NCBI GenBank assembly: GCA_036874045.1
Contig: CM072336.1
Location: 27,355,501 to 27,419,500, forward strand
Direction: 5' to 3'
Length of the DNA: 64,000 bases
From: Cymodocea nodosa
Lineage: Eukaryota; Streptophyta; Magnoliopsida; Alismatales; Cymodoceaceae
Part shown: one piece after another, positions 1 through 11,011 of the stretch
Layout: every line of letters starts with the position of its first letter
Position numbering within the stretch: the stretch's first letter is position 1
Notes under the pieces: generated by a model
Told to the model about the DNA's origin: nothing
The model's database searches: none
What the model saw: the letters and a program-made list of their open reading frames with translations, nothing else
Translations under genes and position numbers: made by a program

Positions 1-861
1 TTCTGGCAAGCTCCTTCTTATATGCCAGGCTTCCAGTGGCCTAATTCTTTAAGCAGCATTAAAAAAAGAAAAAGAAGCCATTTAAACAGATTCAAACACA
101 ATATGTTTTGTTGAAATTGTGGATAAATGGCCACTAGATGGAAAAGATACCATTTAATGTTTTTTAAATCCATATAACATATGTTTTCCGTTTTCTTGAC
201 CATTGTAATGAGCATAAAATAATCAGTGATGAACAGAGAAATAGAGCATAGTATTGAAAATCTTAAAGCCATGAAAATATTTGTGTCTGTGATTATTTCT
301 GTACTACCTATTTAGATTCATGAGTTCTGAATTGCTGAGGTAGATGCCAACGGTAAAAAACATCACATGACAACATTAGATAACTTGAAAAAAAAATACA
401 ACTCTTGTTGCAACATTGACTCTTTGCAATCTAACGTGAAGATTGGATGTTCACAGATGTGACCTGAGCATAGGCTTCATCAGTTTTTTCTCTGTTAGAT
501 TCATATATTCCAAAAGGTTAGAGAGCCAAAACAGAAAATGTGTAAACGAAACCACATTTCAGAACCCCAAATGGACAACCTGCAGCTTCAAACTATCAAA
601 AAAACAACATTTAAAAGTTCGCATGAAAAAGGTACAAATGACTCTACTTCTATAAAAATTTTATCATTTTCATTCCAGAATTGCATATCAAGGGGAAAAC
701 ACAAAAAATGAATGGATGCAGATGCAGTAGAAATCAAATTAACCATTTCATCAGAACCATGCATCCTAAACCATTGCAGCCAAAATGACAGGAAAACAAA
801 CCATGACAGCGATCTATCATTTATCAAGGATTGGGTTATAAAAATTAATCAAGCCAATCAC

Positions 862-1089
862 CTCGGCACCAAGACGCGTTTTAATTAGCTTCTGGACATA
901 TTCCACAACACATTTCCTCGTCACCTCGGAGGATATGGTGGGTCGAACGAGCCTCAAAATTCTTCGGGTAATCTGCTCCGCTGGCCACCACCCGGCAACA
1001 GGAAATGGCGGCTGACGCGACAACTTGGTAGCACTCAGGCCACCAAATGGTCCATTCTGGTGGGGAAGGCAAACCTTGAGGTCCCCCAT
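862..1089 (-). CDS. Nucleotidyltransferase (PAP/OAS1-type), first exon only
   Basis: This is an open exon of 76 codons starting MGDLKVCLPH and ending at the donor GAG|GTGATT (exon edge 862). Residues 34-76 hold WWPAEQITRRILRLVRP and CVVEYVQKLIKTRLGAE. From memory these match the segment just before the catalytic domain in plant nucleotidyltransferases of the PAP/OAS1 substrate-binding superfamily (poly(A) polymerase or uridylyltransferase type), where exon 1 also ends just before the 'VFPFGS' motif. The catalytic exons are not visible in 1-860, so either intron 1 is longer than 860 bases and the gene runs off the left edge, or this is an isolated fragment. The catalytic Asp motif is outside the window, so activity cannot be judged. 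Family is moderately sure, substrate unknown. Confidence 0.55.
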
Positions 1090-4020
1090 ACAAAAGAACT
1101 CTCCCTACTAAATGACCAACCAATGAAAACTTCAAGAAACTCAACACCCAAGACCAGAGTAGGACCCCGATGGGACCCGAGAAGGGGTCTTCAAGGGAAA
1201 AGGTCATTTGTGTAAGAAGAAATCATGTTCCAGAATGGATAAACACGGACTGCAAATGCCAACTTGGGGAGAATTCCGATTACCCAATAGAGAGATGATG
1301 AGAAATATGGAATGGGTAAGAGAAATCAAATGAACTGTTTTTTCTTGTTCTTGGTGATCGGTGGATGTTTTTGGAATGCTTCTGGTTTCTGCACCAGGAT
1401 CTTTTTAGGGACCCGTTCAGGTCTTCTGGAAGCAAACATGCACAGAAAACCCAAAAGCCCTCCCCCCTCCTCGCCCAAGAAAACTGGGAAGAATGCGAGG
1501 GGAAGTGGTCTCTACGACACTCAAGAACTGTGGTACTGGCATTTATCCATTTATTCGAGGGAGGAAAAAAAAAGGACATGGTTGGTATTTTCTAATTTAA
1601 AAAGCAGAAAAGTGCAAATATTTAATCTTCACATTGAAAATTAAACTCATAGAAACTGAAGTATAATCATCACCATTATCGAAAAAGAAAATAATTTTAT
1701 TGAATTATTTTGTTTAATTGAATCCTTTCTTTCTGGAAATGACTTCATTAACTTTGATTTATCTGTGATCACAACAATCTAATGCCCAAATTTGCTGAAA
1801 GGAATTTTCAATGGATGATTTGACAAATATATCTTGGGAGAGTTGCCATAGAATTTTATTAGAATGCAAAATCCTTGAATTCTGACAATTAATTCAAATA
1901 AGTAGATGAAAAGATGTAAATCTAAAAAATTAATTATTTCTTTAACAAACTTCACTGTGCCATAAAAGGTTATATTTGAATATTGTTGATGTGAAATTTC
2001 CTCTAAGTGTAAGAAAAATTAACTCTAAATTGCTGCAAAATTACATAGATATATATATATATATATATATACAACAAACAAACAAAAATCCTTCTCAAAT
2101 TGAGGGACTCTTCATGCATATGCTAAGAATATCTAGATCCATGCCAACTTATTCCAATTTCAATATATGCACCAAGAGAGGAGTTCTCTTTTGATTTCTT
2201 GAGTCATTGGGATGAAAAAAAAATACTTTCATTTCCAATTCATAGATTGCTAGAGCTAGAACTTGGGCTATTTTAGACTTTTTAAAAAAGAAATTAAGAA
2301 TCTTTTTTCTAGATAGACTTCCCTGTGATTAATGAGCATGCATAAACACAAAATTAATGTCTTTATCATTATCTAAATGTTTAATTCTAAAGGAAAATCT
2401 TCATCCAACATACAATCAGACCATTCTCATGGGAGATGTGGTTATGGGAGGCTATAATTTCTTGATTCTTAATTATTTTCATTAAAAGCTAGCAAATCTC
2501 AACACAATGTCATATCATTGTATCTTCCATAAAAGAGAAGGTGTCGTTACTTTCCTAGAAGAAGATAATTAATATCACCTATAAAAAGAGAGTATAGAAT
2601 ATGATTTAACATATAAGACAAGGTGCAAACCACAAAGTCAGAGGAGAATCAATTTACATAAGACTAATCCATATCATTTAACTGGCCTGAAAAAAAACTC
2701 TAGGTTTGATTAAAAAAAAATTCACAATGAGTTTAGGGTTGCATGAGATGCTTAAGGTTAGGGATGCATGGGAGAAAGAGTACGTTTGTGGAAGAGATAA
2801 GGGAGGATAGAAGAAAGGGAACTTGGAGAGAGGAGGAAAAGGTAAGAGAGCCAACATGAGGAAAAGAATGACACCCATGTATTTCACTTGTGAATTTTAT
2901 ATGGCGTTGATCCTCCTTCTGATTCAAATTTTTCTTAGTATTATATATAGATGATATGCCAACCATCATTATATATTGTCAATTTACATCTTCTATGATC
3001 ATCAAGATGTTAAGGACAAAACCCTAAGTTTGCAAATTAAATATAAATCATCATTTAACAATGTTTAAGAATGTTGTAGCACTATTCCTCAAAAATTTGT
3101 TTACCAGGGAAGTGAATGAAAGTAAAGTGTAAGAATATAATTATTTGTACACATAAGAAGTGTAGAAATGTAATTCTTGTACTTTCCTCCGTAGATACTA
3201 GTTAGAGTTCATGTAGGCAAGCATCATGCAAATAGATATTAGGGCAAATACTTCATTACAAATACAAAATCTTGCCCAAAACCTTAGATTTAATGTATAT
3301 TTGAAGTATGGACATGATCATTGTCAAATTAGATTTTTTACATTTTGCATTTTTAATTCAAACTAGAATTTTTCTAGATTATAAGTAATAAATACATTTG
3401 GTAGAAATTATTTAAAATAATGTAATTTTTTGTGGATGTAAACTTTTTCTCCATCACCATATACATGGGTAACAATAGTAACCTAATGGATTTAGCAATT
3501 ATATATATGACTATAGATGTATGGAAAAAAACTTTATTATATTAGTCTTTGATTGAAAGGTATTAAAATTCTCTAATTGCTTCTATCTCTTCCACCATTG
3601 ATTTTTTAAGTCAAATATCTTAACCATAAATATTTCTTTTTTTGATAAAATAATTAAACACATTATTAAGTGGGGGAGGAAGAAAAATATCCCATAGGCA
3701 CATGGAATGCAACAAATTCATTTTTTTTGTGTTTAAAAACACTAGTGTATTTTTTGGTTAACAATATTTCTTCAGGTGTAGATGTAAACAAATTAAATTA
3801 GGTCTTAGTTCGTTTAAAATCTATACGCTGCTAATATTTCAATTAGTCTCATGAATCCTGAACTTGATTTCTCTTGAAATTACAAAATTTTTAAGTCATT
3901 CATTATACAAAATTTTTTCTTGATTTTACTTCAATACCATCGTTAAATTTGTTAAAGAGAGAGAGAGAGAGAGATCCAACTTTTATTATCATGAAACTTT
4001 CCATTAGTGTAGTGATTAAG
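1090..4020. other. Intergenic, no gene recognised
   Basis: Bases 1090-1600 lie upstream of the minus-strand exon and probably contain its 5' UTR and promoter. Open frames on both strands there have no recognisable protein features. The rest is AT-rich with a (TA)n microsatellite at about 2049-2071 and a (GA)n run at about 3955-3974. I see no gene. Confidence 0.5.
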
Positions 4021-4023
4021 AGA

Positions 4024-4652
4024 GTATTTGTGTACTTAGAAAATGACAGAAAATGTTAGAAAAGAAAATGGTGAAAAAAATTTCATCATTTTATAAGTAT
4101 GTGTGCATCAAATGATTTTTTGTCATTTTCCTTCGATATATAAGAAAAATTTTCTTTCATTTTTTGACTTTTTGATCTTTAAAACCAATGAAAAATAAAT
4201 AAAAAGAAAATATGAATTATCACATAATATATTAACAACATATAATTTTGATATAGAAATTATTTATATCTTTAATAGATGAGAATTAATATTATGAAAG
4301 ATACGTAGAATAATAAAGACGTGTAAAATGTATTTTATATTGTAACAATTATCATAAATGATTTTATCTTATATAATGTATAATAAATTTTATTATTCTC
4401 TATCTTGCAAATAAATATAAAAAATATTTAATTTATTAATTTCAATATTTTTATTTTATAAATAAACATATATATTTTATGATTTTTTATCATTTTTTAT
4501 TATATATATAAATACACGTATTTCAAATTTCATCATTTTCTATTTTATATATAAATATCTTTATTTTCTATTAAATTTTTATTACTTTGTATCATTTTTC
4601 TTTCCATATATTCCATATTTTATTTTTACTATTTTCCAATATACAAACGCCC
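4024..4652. mobile_element. Possible MITE, about 630 bp
   Basis: The left end (TATTTGTGTACTTAGAAAAT) and the reverse complement of the right end (GTTTGTATATTGGAAAATAG) resemble each other over about 20 bases with gaps. The interior is non-coding and about 85% AT. No target duplication is clear. The size and composition suit a decayed MITE, but AT-rich DNA gives chance matches. Confidence 0.3.
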
Positions 4653-7193
4653 GTTAAGATAATCTCGAACAATTAAGCGGTTTCGCACTCATTGATTGCC
4701 CTGTTCCTTCCAAAGCACGTGTCGAAGAAGAACCCGGAAACGGACCGCTGTGCGAAGCCACGTGGCGGCCGGACGGCGGCGGCGGAGGCGTTACGATAGC
4801 GGTCGTCCAACTTCACCTCTTATCGTTTCTCCTTTTGCCGAAAAGCGTAAATAACGAATTTAGATTAATTTTTATTTATTATTAATTAATTTTAAGATAA
4901 AATATTTTACAAAGTAAATTTACATACACATACTTACAAGATATTTGTAAACTTAAAATAGGCGATAAACAAGAAAAGGTACGAAAGCTTCGCATTAATA
5001 AATAAATACGAGAACAGAAGCTTTTTCGTTTGTTATCAATTAAATTCGAAATAAAATACAGTAAATACTTACAAATGTTACGGTTATTTATTTTACAATT
5101 TACATATATTAATTTAAAATTTGTAAACAGAAAAGATGAAAATTAAAATAAATAGATTGTTTCTATATGAATATTTTTTTTAAATACGATCTTTTCGGTT
5201 TCCAAGTAATCGTGCTCTTTTTGTAACGTTCGAGCTTTTCGGAGCGTCGAGTGACTCGTGGGCCGTGACGTTGACGTATAGGAGACGTGATCGATCGGTT
5301 AAGCTTTGAATCGTAACCGTCGGTGCTCTTTTTTTTTTAATCTTAACCACGGATTTGGCAATTAACGTGTGGCTGAGATTCATCTAATAATTAAGTAAAA
5401 TGATTTTAAAAAAATAGAATTCAAGAGCAGTTGATGCCATTAATTAATTCGTGCATGAGAAATTCACCTGGAAAAACAAACGCACGTGAGAAATGGGTGG
5501 TCAAAGGTTCTATTCAAGGCATTTATCTTATGGTTATAGTTTGAAGCCCACAACCTTATTAAAGCCCTGGCCCGTCTACTAATGGATCAGGATCCGATGG
5601 ACTCGTTTAAACTATTTGTTAAATGGGGTTGGATTTGAATTTAACGTATACAATTTATTGTTAGGGAACAATACCACGTAATGTCTGCAATCAATGTATA
5701 CAAGGGGGCTCCTTCCTCTATATATACATACATATTGTTTGGAGTACTTTAATAAGAATGATATGCAGTTGAACTCATGCATCATCAACTTTAACTCTTT
5801 CCATTTTCATGATTGGTAGATGATCTCCTAATACTTTTGAAGCAAAGTGCACACATATATACATATAAAAATTTCATGTAAATAACTTTTTTCTTCACAT
5901 ATATATTTTATTCTTTTTTTCTCTCATGTTCTTCATCTCTTTTACAATATTTCTCTCTAGCTACCGTGTTCTACTTTGTATACTTAATTTTAAATCATTA
6001 TCTGGTAAATTTGGGCAAGTATAAGTGAAATTTTTGAACTAAATTTCAATGTGGTCTAACCCCTCATTCTCTTCTTCCATGTTTACAATTTTTCGATTTA
6101 TGTGCAAAATTGGATTATTTAAAATTTTATTGAATATATAGGAATGATATGAATCACTCATGAGAATGATGTTGGGAGGAAACAATGTGAGGTATTGTTT
6201 GATAAAAAGACTAATTAAATCACTTGTATTTAATTTCTTGTCAAATATATGTGGTGATACTATCTATCATTTTATAAAATTTCATTTTCAAATTATCATA
6301 GTTTCCACTTAAAATTATCATTTTAGTCCTTTTGATGCTGGATAGAAAAATCTCACTAAGTTAGATTATTCTTCATAAAAAATACCTCATAGAGTTATTT
6401 ACTTATATATCCATCATTCCAAAGAAATCCACATCATTTTTTGTAAAAAAGAAGAAGAAAGAAAACTCACAAATTAAATGATCAAATGGACCAAATTAAA
6501 CCTCTCCAAGAAATAAAAGAATTAAAAATTTATCATATTAAGACAAACCCTATAAAATCTTGGTCCAATTTACCTATTAAATAATAAGAATTAGATTTTC
6601 AAAAAAAATGGATTGAAACTCACAACCTCATATTTCAAAAGAAAGCACATTACTCCCTAAGCCACTCAACTTTACCTATTTGATTGTGTTGTATACATGT
6701 GTATTAACTTTAAGATAAACTTTAGACTCCATCTTTTAAATTGAATCATATACATTTCAATATTTCTTTAATTTTCTTCAAATTCATAGAATATATACAA
6801 ACCATTGGATTCTAAATTTTTTTTTTTTAATTCTAAAACATACACAAACATTAAAAAAATGAAAAAAAAAAACTTTCTTTTACTTTTCCTTTTTTATAAA
6901 TTTCTTTTGATTCTTAACTTTTTTTTTTCTTTTACTTTTTTTTTTTTTATGAATGGCGAGTGTAGAACATAAGCCCTGCACCTTCCACCCAACCCTAAAA
7001 AATATATATAAATAAAAATAATGACCACTACCATCACTAGCACACCATCCTCATGCATATATAGATAGATGACCTAAACTAAACACTTCATTAGTCCACG
7101 GGCTAGACCGAGATCTCATCTCCACGTTGGTGGTCGGCGTCCACCGCCATCTCAAAGGCCGACGTACGTGGGCGCGCCGGCGGCGACGCACAC
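4653..7193. other. Intergenic with a GC-rich, G-box island
   Basis: Bases 4660-4860 are sharply GC-richer than their surroundings and carry CACGTG at 4716-4721 and CCACGTGG at 4758-4765. No open frame of note follows. Bases 5200-5310 are also GC-richer, with several ACGT cores. The remainder is AT-rich with long T and A runs at 6800-6950. A TATA-like TATATAAATA near 7005-7014 could serve the RING gene that follows. Confidence 0.45.
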
Positions 7194-7634
7194 ATGTTGG
7201 TGATCGTGTTGGTCGCCCTACTATGCACACTCGTGGCGGCCTTCGCCCTCCACTCGGCCATCCAATGCGCGCTGCGCTGCTGCAGAAGTAGCAGTAGCCG
7301 ACGTGGAGAAGAGGCCGCCGACACGACGGGGCTGAAGAAGAAGGCGCTGGGGAGGATCCCGGTGGCGGAGTACGGGCAGGGGGTGGTGGACTTGCCCACC
7401 TCCATGGAGTGCTCCATATGCCTGGCGGAGTTTGCGGACGGGGAGAGGGTGAGGGTGCTACCCAAGTGCAACCATGGCTTCCACGTCGGGTGCATCGACA
7501 CCTGGCTGGCGGCGCACTCTTCCTGCCCCACCTGTCGGCACTCGCTCCTCCCCAGCCTGGCGGAGGAGGGCCATGCCTGCTGGCGGTTCTTCGGCCGTCA
7601 GGCCATGGTGGAGATCCAAAGACCTCAAGTGTAG
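7194..7634 (+). CDS. RING-H2 finger protein, ATL family (E3 ubiquitin ligase)
   Basis: This single exon encodes 146 residues. ATL proteins are membrane-anchored E3 ubiquitin ligases that recruit an E2 through a RING-H2 finger. Residues 1-25 form one hydrophobic segment ([19 protein letters not shown]), followed by a basic Cys/Arg stretch. Residues 51-61 give the ATL 'GLD' motif as [11 protein letters not shown]. The finger spans about 73-115: CSIC, then CNHGFH, then CIDTW and CPTC, all eight ligands present and the diagnostic Trp three residues after the sixth ligand. It resembles the small ATL8/ATL74/ATL80 group. The hydrophobic segment starts right at the Met, whereas relatives usually have 15-35 residues before it. 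The frame stays open upstream to a TAG at 7104-7106 without an ATG, so the N-terminus may be truncated. Family is firm, start less so. Confidence 0.88.
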   Translation: MLVIVLVALLCTLVAAFALHSAIQCALRCCRSSSSRRGEEAADTTGLKKKALGRIPVAEYGQGVVDLPTSMECSICLAEFADGERVRVLPKCNHGFHVGCIDTWLAAHSSCPTCRHSLLPSLAEEGHACWRFFGRQAMVEIQRPQV

Positions 7635-10600
7635 AAAAAATCTTCCACTTTTTCTCCTGTGTCTTTGCGCTTTGATCCAACCACTCGTGTAAAGAAGGTG
7701 TGCAGTCCATGTATAATAAATAACAAAGTTTGAATACTCAATCAAGATATATATATATTTATAGTTCAAAAAAATTTATTGCATGTACATTCACAACCAG
7801 ACATCTTAAATTATTACTTAAAAATGTATTTTCCAAAGGTATATTTGCTTAATAAAATGGGTTTCCAAAGAGAGTGTTGATATATATATTTTGGTCTACA
7901 AGTTCAAATCCAGGTTTCATTTCCTTGTAATAAAGCAGAAGATAGTTATATTATTCATCATTTAATCTATCTATCTTGCATTTTAACAATAGATAACATG
8001 ATTCATCTTTCCCTTTATTTATGGCTGAGAATATACAGAACATGTGCCTTTTTTTTGATACATTTGTACTTGATGTTGATCCCAAGGCTTCTTTCCTTGG
8101 AAAATAAATTTTATCAATAACATGAGTTAGTTGTCCAAGAGTTAAATTGTTAAATATAGAAAAGCTAAAGATCATAATAAAAATCATGACCAACCACCAA
8201 AAGCAGAAGCAGGAACGATACCTGTGATCCCTGAGAAGTCGCAGCTGATGCAGCCGAGCACTCCCGGATCCACCTGAAACCTCAAAATTTGTTGTCGGGA
8301 GGCTTCGAGTGACGCTGGGCAGCCGTCGACGAGGGATGAGTGGTCCGTGCTGGATCACACCCACTGCCGAGAAGAATAAGTGGGTGGTAAGAGTCCTTAA
8401 TATACAAGTAATAATGGTGATGGGTTGCACCTCTTGCGGGGTAGGAGATCAAAGCTAGGGTTCCTTTTCCCTTTTTTAATGCAGGATGAATGTTCTTGTG
8501 GGAATGGATGATTTCGATTTGCTTATTTTATATTCAGCCAACCTACTGTTATGTTTCTGCTATAATGCTACTATTTTTATTCAAAGGTGTTTGGGTGACA
8601 ACCATTGCCGCATGGCTCAAGGGAAAATTGAAGGAAAGACAAGTATTTTACAAGCCTTGTTTGCTCCAGGAACGGAAAATGTGGTGAAATTATTATGGCA
8701 ACCGAGCAATCCAATTCAACCTGTACTTGTAAACCACCAATATTGATGACGATCTGTAATAAGTGTTTTCATATCAATTAGAGCTAAACCACCGTGTTGG
8801 CTAAAGCTCGATATTCAAACCCTATACTGGATCCTCAGAGAATAGTGCAATTTAGTTTCACTCACCTTATGATTCCCATCAGCAAAGTTATTATCGATAT
8901 CAAAAATATATATGCTGGATTCATCGTGTTGTGATATTATAAGCTTTGGAATATATATATATATTTGTGTGTGTTTGATTATGACTTCGACCATAGTGTG
9001 CGATCTTTCACTTCCACGAGGCTAAGAAATAGTGTAAAAAGTTGCATACAGCGTGTGAAAGGATAGTGTCTAAATGATTGAAGATAGGTCATAGCTGAAT
9101 CTATTAAAATCCATCTGTACCATATATTATGGTGTTCTTCAATTTAGCAAGTGTGTTTGTTCTATTGAATTTAGTCAGTTCAGCAAGTGACTTCTTTAAT
9201 GCAGTCTGAATGTTCTTGTGGGGATGGATGATGATTTCAATTTGCTTATTATTCAGCCAACCTACAGTTATGTATGTTTCTGTCATAATGCTACTACTTT
9301 TATTGAAAGTTGCCATTAAGCTTAATGGAAAATTGAAGGAAAAACTCACTGTGAGGGAGATCGTTGAATCCTAAAGACTTTTCAAGACATGAAAAGCACT
9401 TGCACCTTCCATGTTCAAGCACCATAGCTGTTGCCCTTTCCTCATATTAGGGGTTGTGATGTCATGTCCTTAAAGCAATCGATGAGATAGCAATGGATAT
9501 AGCATGCTCACCCCTTCATATGGAAATTATCAAAACCAGCAACGATGCATGACTTTCTTTCTTTCTAAAAGTTTCTATTTTAGAACTTGAGTTGCTTCAT
9601 GTATACATACTAGACGCCAAGACAATGGAATCATTATCCTTTTCCAATCCTGTAAAGCTCATTGCCGATAATCTTCCAGATTATCAACTTTACAAGGATC
9701 ATTCCCCTTGCTTTGTTGGTTTCAGGTGAAAAGATTGATCATATATACTCTAGAAGAAAACCCCAAAGAAAAGTGAAAACATCATCACCCTGGGATTAAT
9801 TATTCAAGCAAGTGAGGGACTTGAAGACTTGCTGCTAATGAAATCGTTTGGTTCTGAATCTTTTCTTTGTTGGTGTCATCATCTTTTGCCATCTACCTCT
9901 CAAATTGTTGCTGCTGCCTATTTATAAGACTATTTTGCATTGAATCGTTGTTTCCCAGCACTTCTCTGTTGGACCTTACCTCCTTTTGTTTTCCTTGTTG
10001 TGCAATGTCAAGCAATTGTCCTTTTGAAAAATAAATATATACTACTGCAGTTTATATCAGTCTTTCACGTAATTTCTCATGGCATGGAACTCCACCAGAG
10101 ACAACAAATACAAACGCTTTTGTAAATACAAATGCTTACGCTATTGTAACCTCTGTATCATATGAGATGATACCATTTAAGTTCTTTTAGGGAACTGCTA
10201 CAATAATATTGGACTTCAAAAGTGAAAAATTCATTATCTTTCTGTAAAATTTTGCTGCATTAGAATTTTGCCTATACAAATATAGCAAAGGAAATTATCA
10301 TCAATTTGATAATAAATTATCATGTTAATATCATTTTGACAGGTTAACAAAAAACATACGAAATCGAATATCTGGATGGTGAGAAAATTTCTTATTATAG
10401 TGACAAGCGTCGAGATACTTTCTGACGTGTGTTTTGTTTTTAGTTAAAAATGTTGTATAAATTAAATATGTTAATTTAAAATTTATAAATAAAAAAAATT
10501 ATATCTAAAAATAAATATTTTCAAAGAAAAATATTTATTTATTTGTTATAATTGTAATATTCTTAAATTTTAAGTTAATAATGTATTTAAATATTAAAAC

Positions 10601-11011
10601 AAAAGATTCCCTTTTCTATCACGTGACGTGGACCACCACCCACATAAAACTAGTTCGTAATCTTGTCTGGTACACGCGCCTCCGTTTTTGAATTCGAAAC
10701 CAAAACGACGAGATTACAACAAAGTCGTCATCTTTTAGAGGTCTCTTCTACAACTTCCTTCGAAACCCTAGCCCCCCACCAATCCGGCCATTGCGAAAGA
10801 TCCAGTCATAGTGGATGGATCCGTCCGGACTACCCCGGCAGAAAGTGCGGGTCCTGGGCATGTGTTGGTGGTGTACTATTTCTTTTTTGGTTTTTCTGGA
10901 ATTGTGCTTTTGCTTGAACAGCATCTGATCGTGTTGGATTTTTGCTTTCTTCGAGCAGATTGTTGGGGAGAAGAGGAGTAGATTGGAGGTGGAGGAGGAG
11001 GAGGAAGAGGG
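7635..11011. other. Intergenic with a local 720-bp-spaced duplication
   Basis: No convincing gene is visible. Bases 8210-8430 are GC-richer and hold an 86-159 codon frame on each strand that I do not recognise. A segment of about 150 bp at 8471-8645 recurs at 9191-9350. Bases 10620-11011 look like promoter and 5' UTR of the following gene (CACGTGACGTGG near 10621, then a purine-rich leader just before the ATG). Confidence 0.5.
8471..9350. repeat. Direct repeat pair, period 720
   Basis: Copy A (about 8471-8645) and copy B (about 9191-9350) share TGAATGTTCTTGTGG, TCAGCCAACCTAC, ATAATGCTACTA and GGAAAATTGAAGGAAA in the same order, with small indels. TGAATG starts at 8487 and 9207, exactly 720 apart. 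The intervening DNA is unrelated to either copy as far as I can see. Both copies are non-coding. Confidence 0.75.

Noticed and set aside
1280-1644. Open frames on both strands of about 100 codons
   Set aside because: Both frames cover the same DNA with no domain or splice support; probably leader or promoter of the left-edge gene.
7051-7710. 219-codon minus-strand open frame across the RING gene
   Set aside because: Antisense to a clear RING-H2 protein, with low-complexity Pro/Arg composition and no domain.
8486-8746. 86-codon plus-strand open frame ending LLWQPSNPIQPVLVNHQY
   Set aside because: Part of it is a non-coding repeat whose second copy at 9207 is frameshifted, and no family resemblance was seen.
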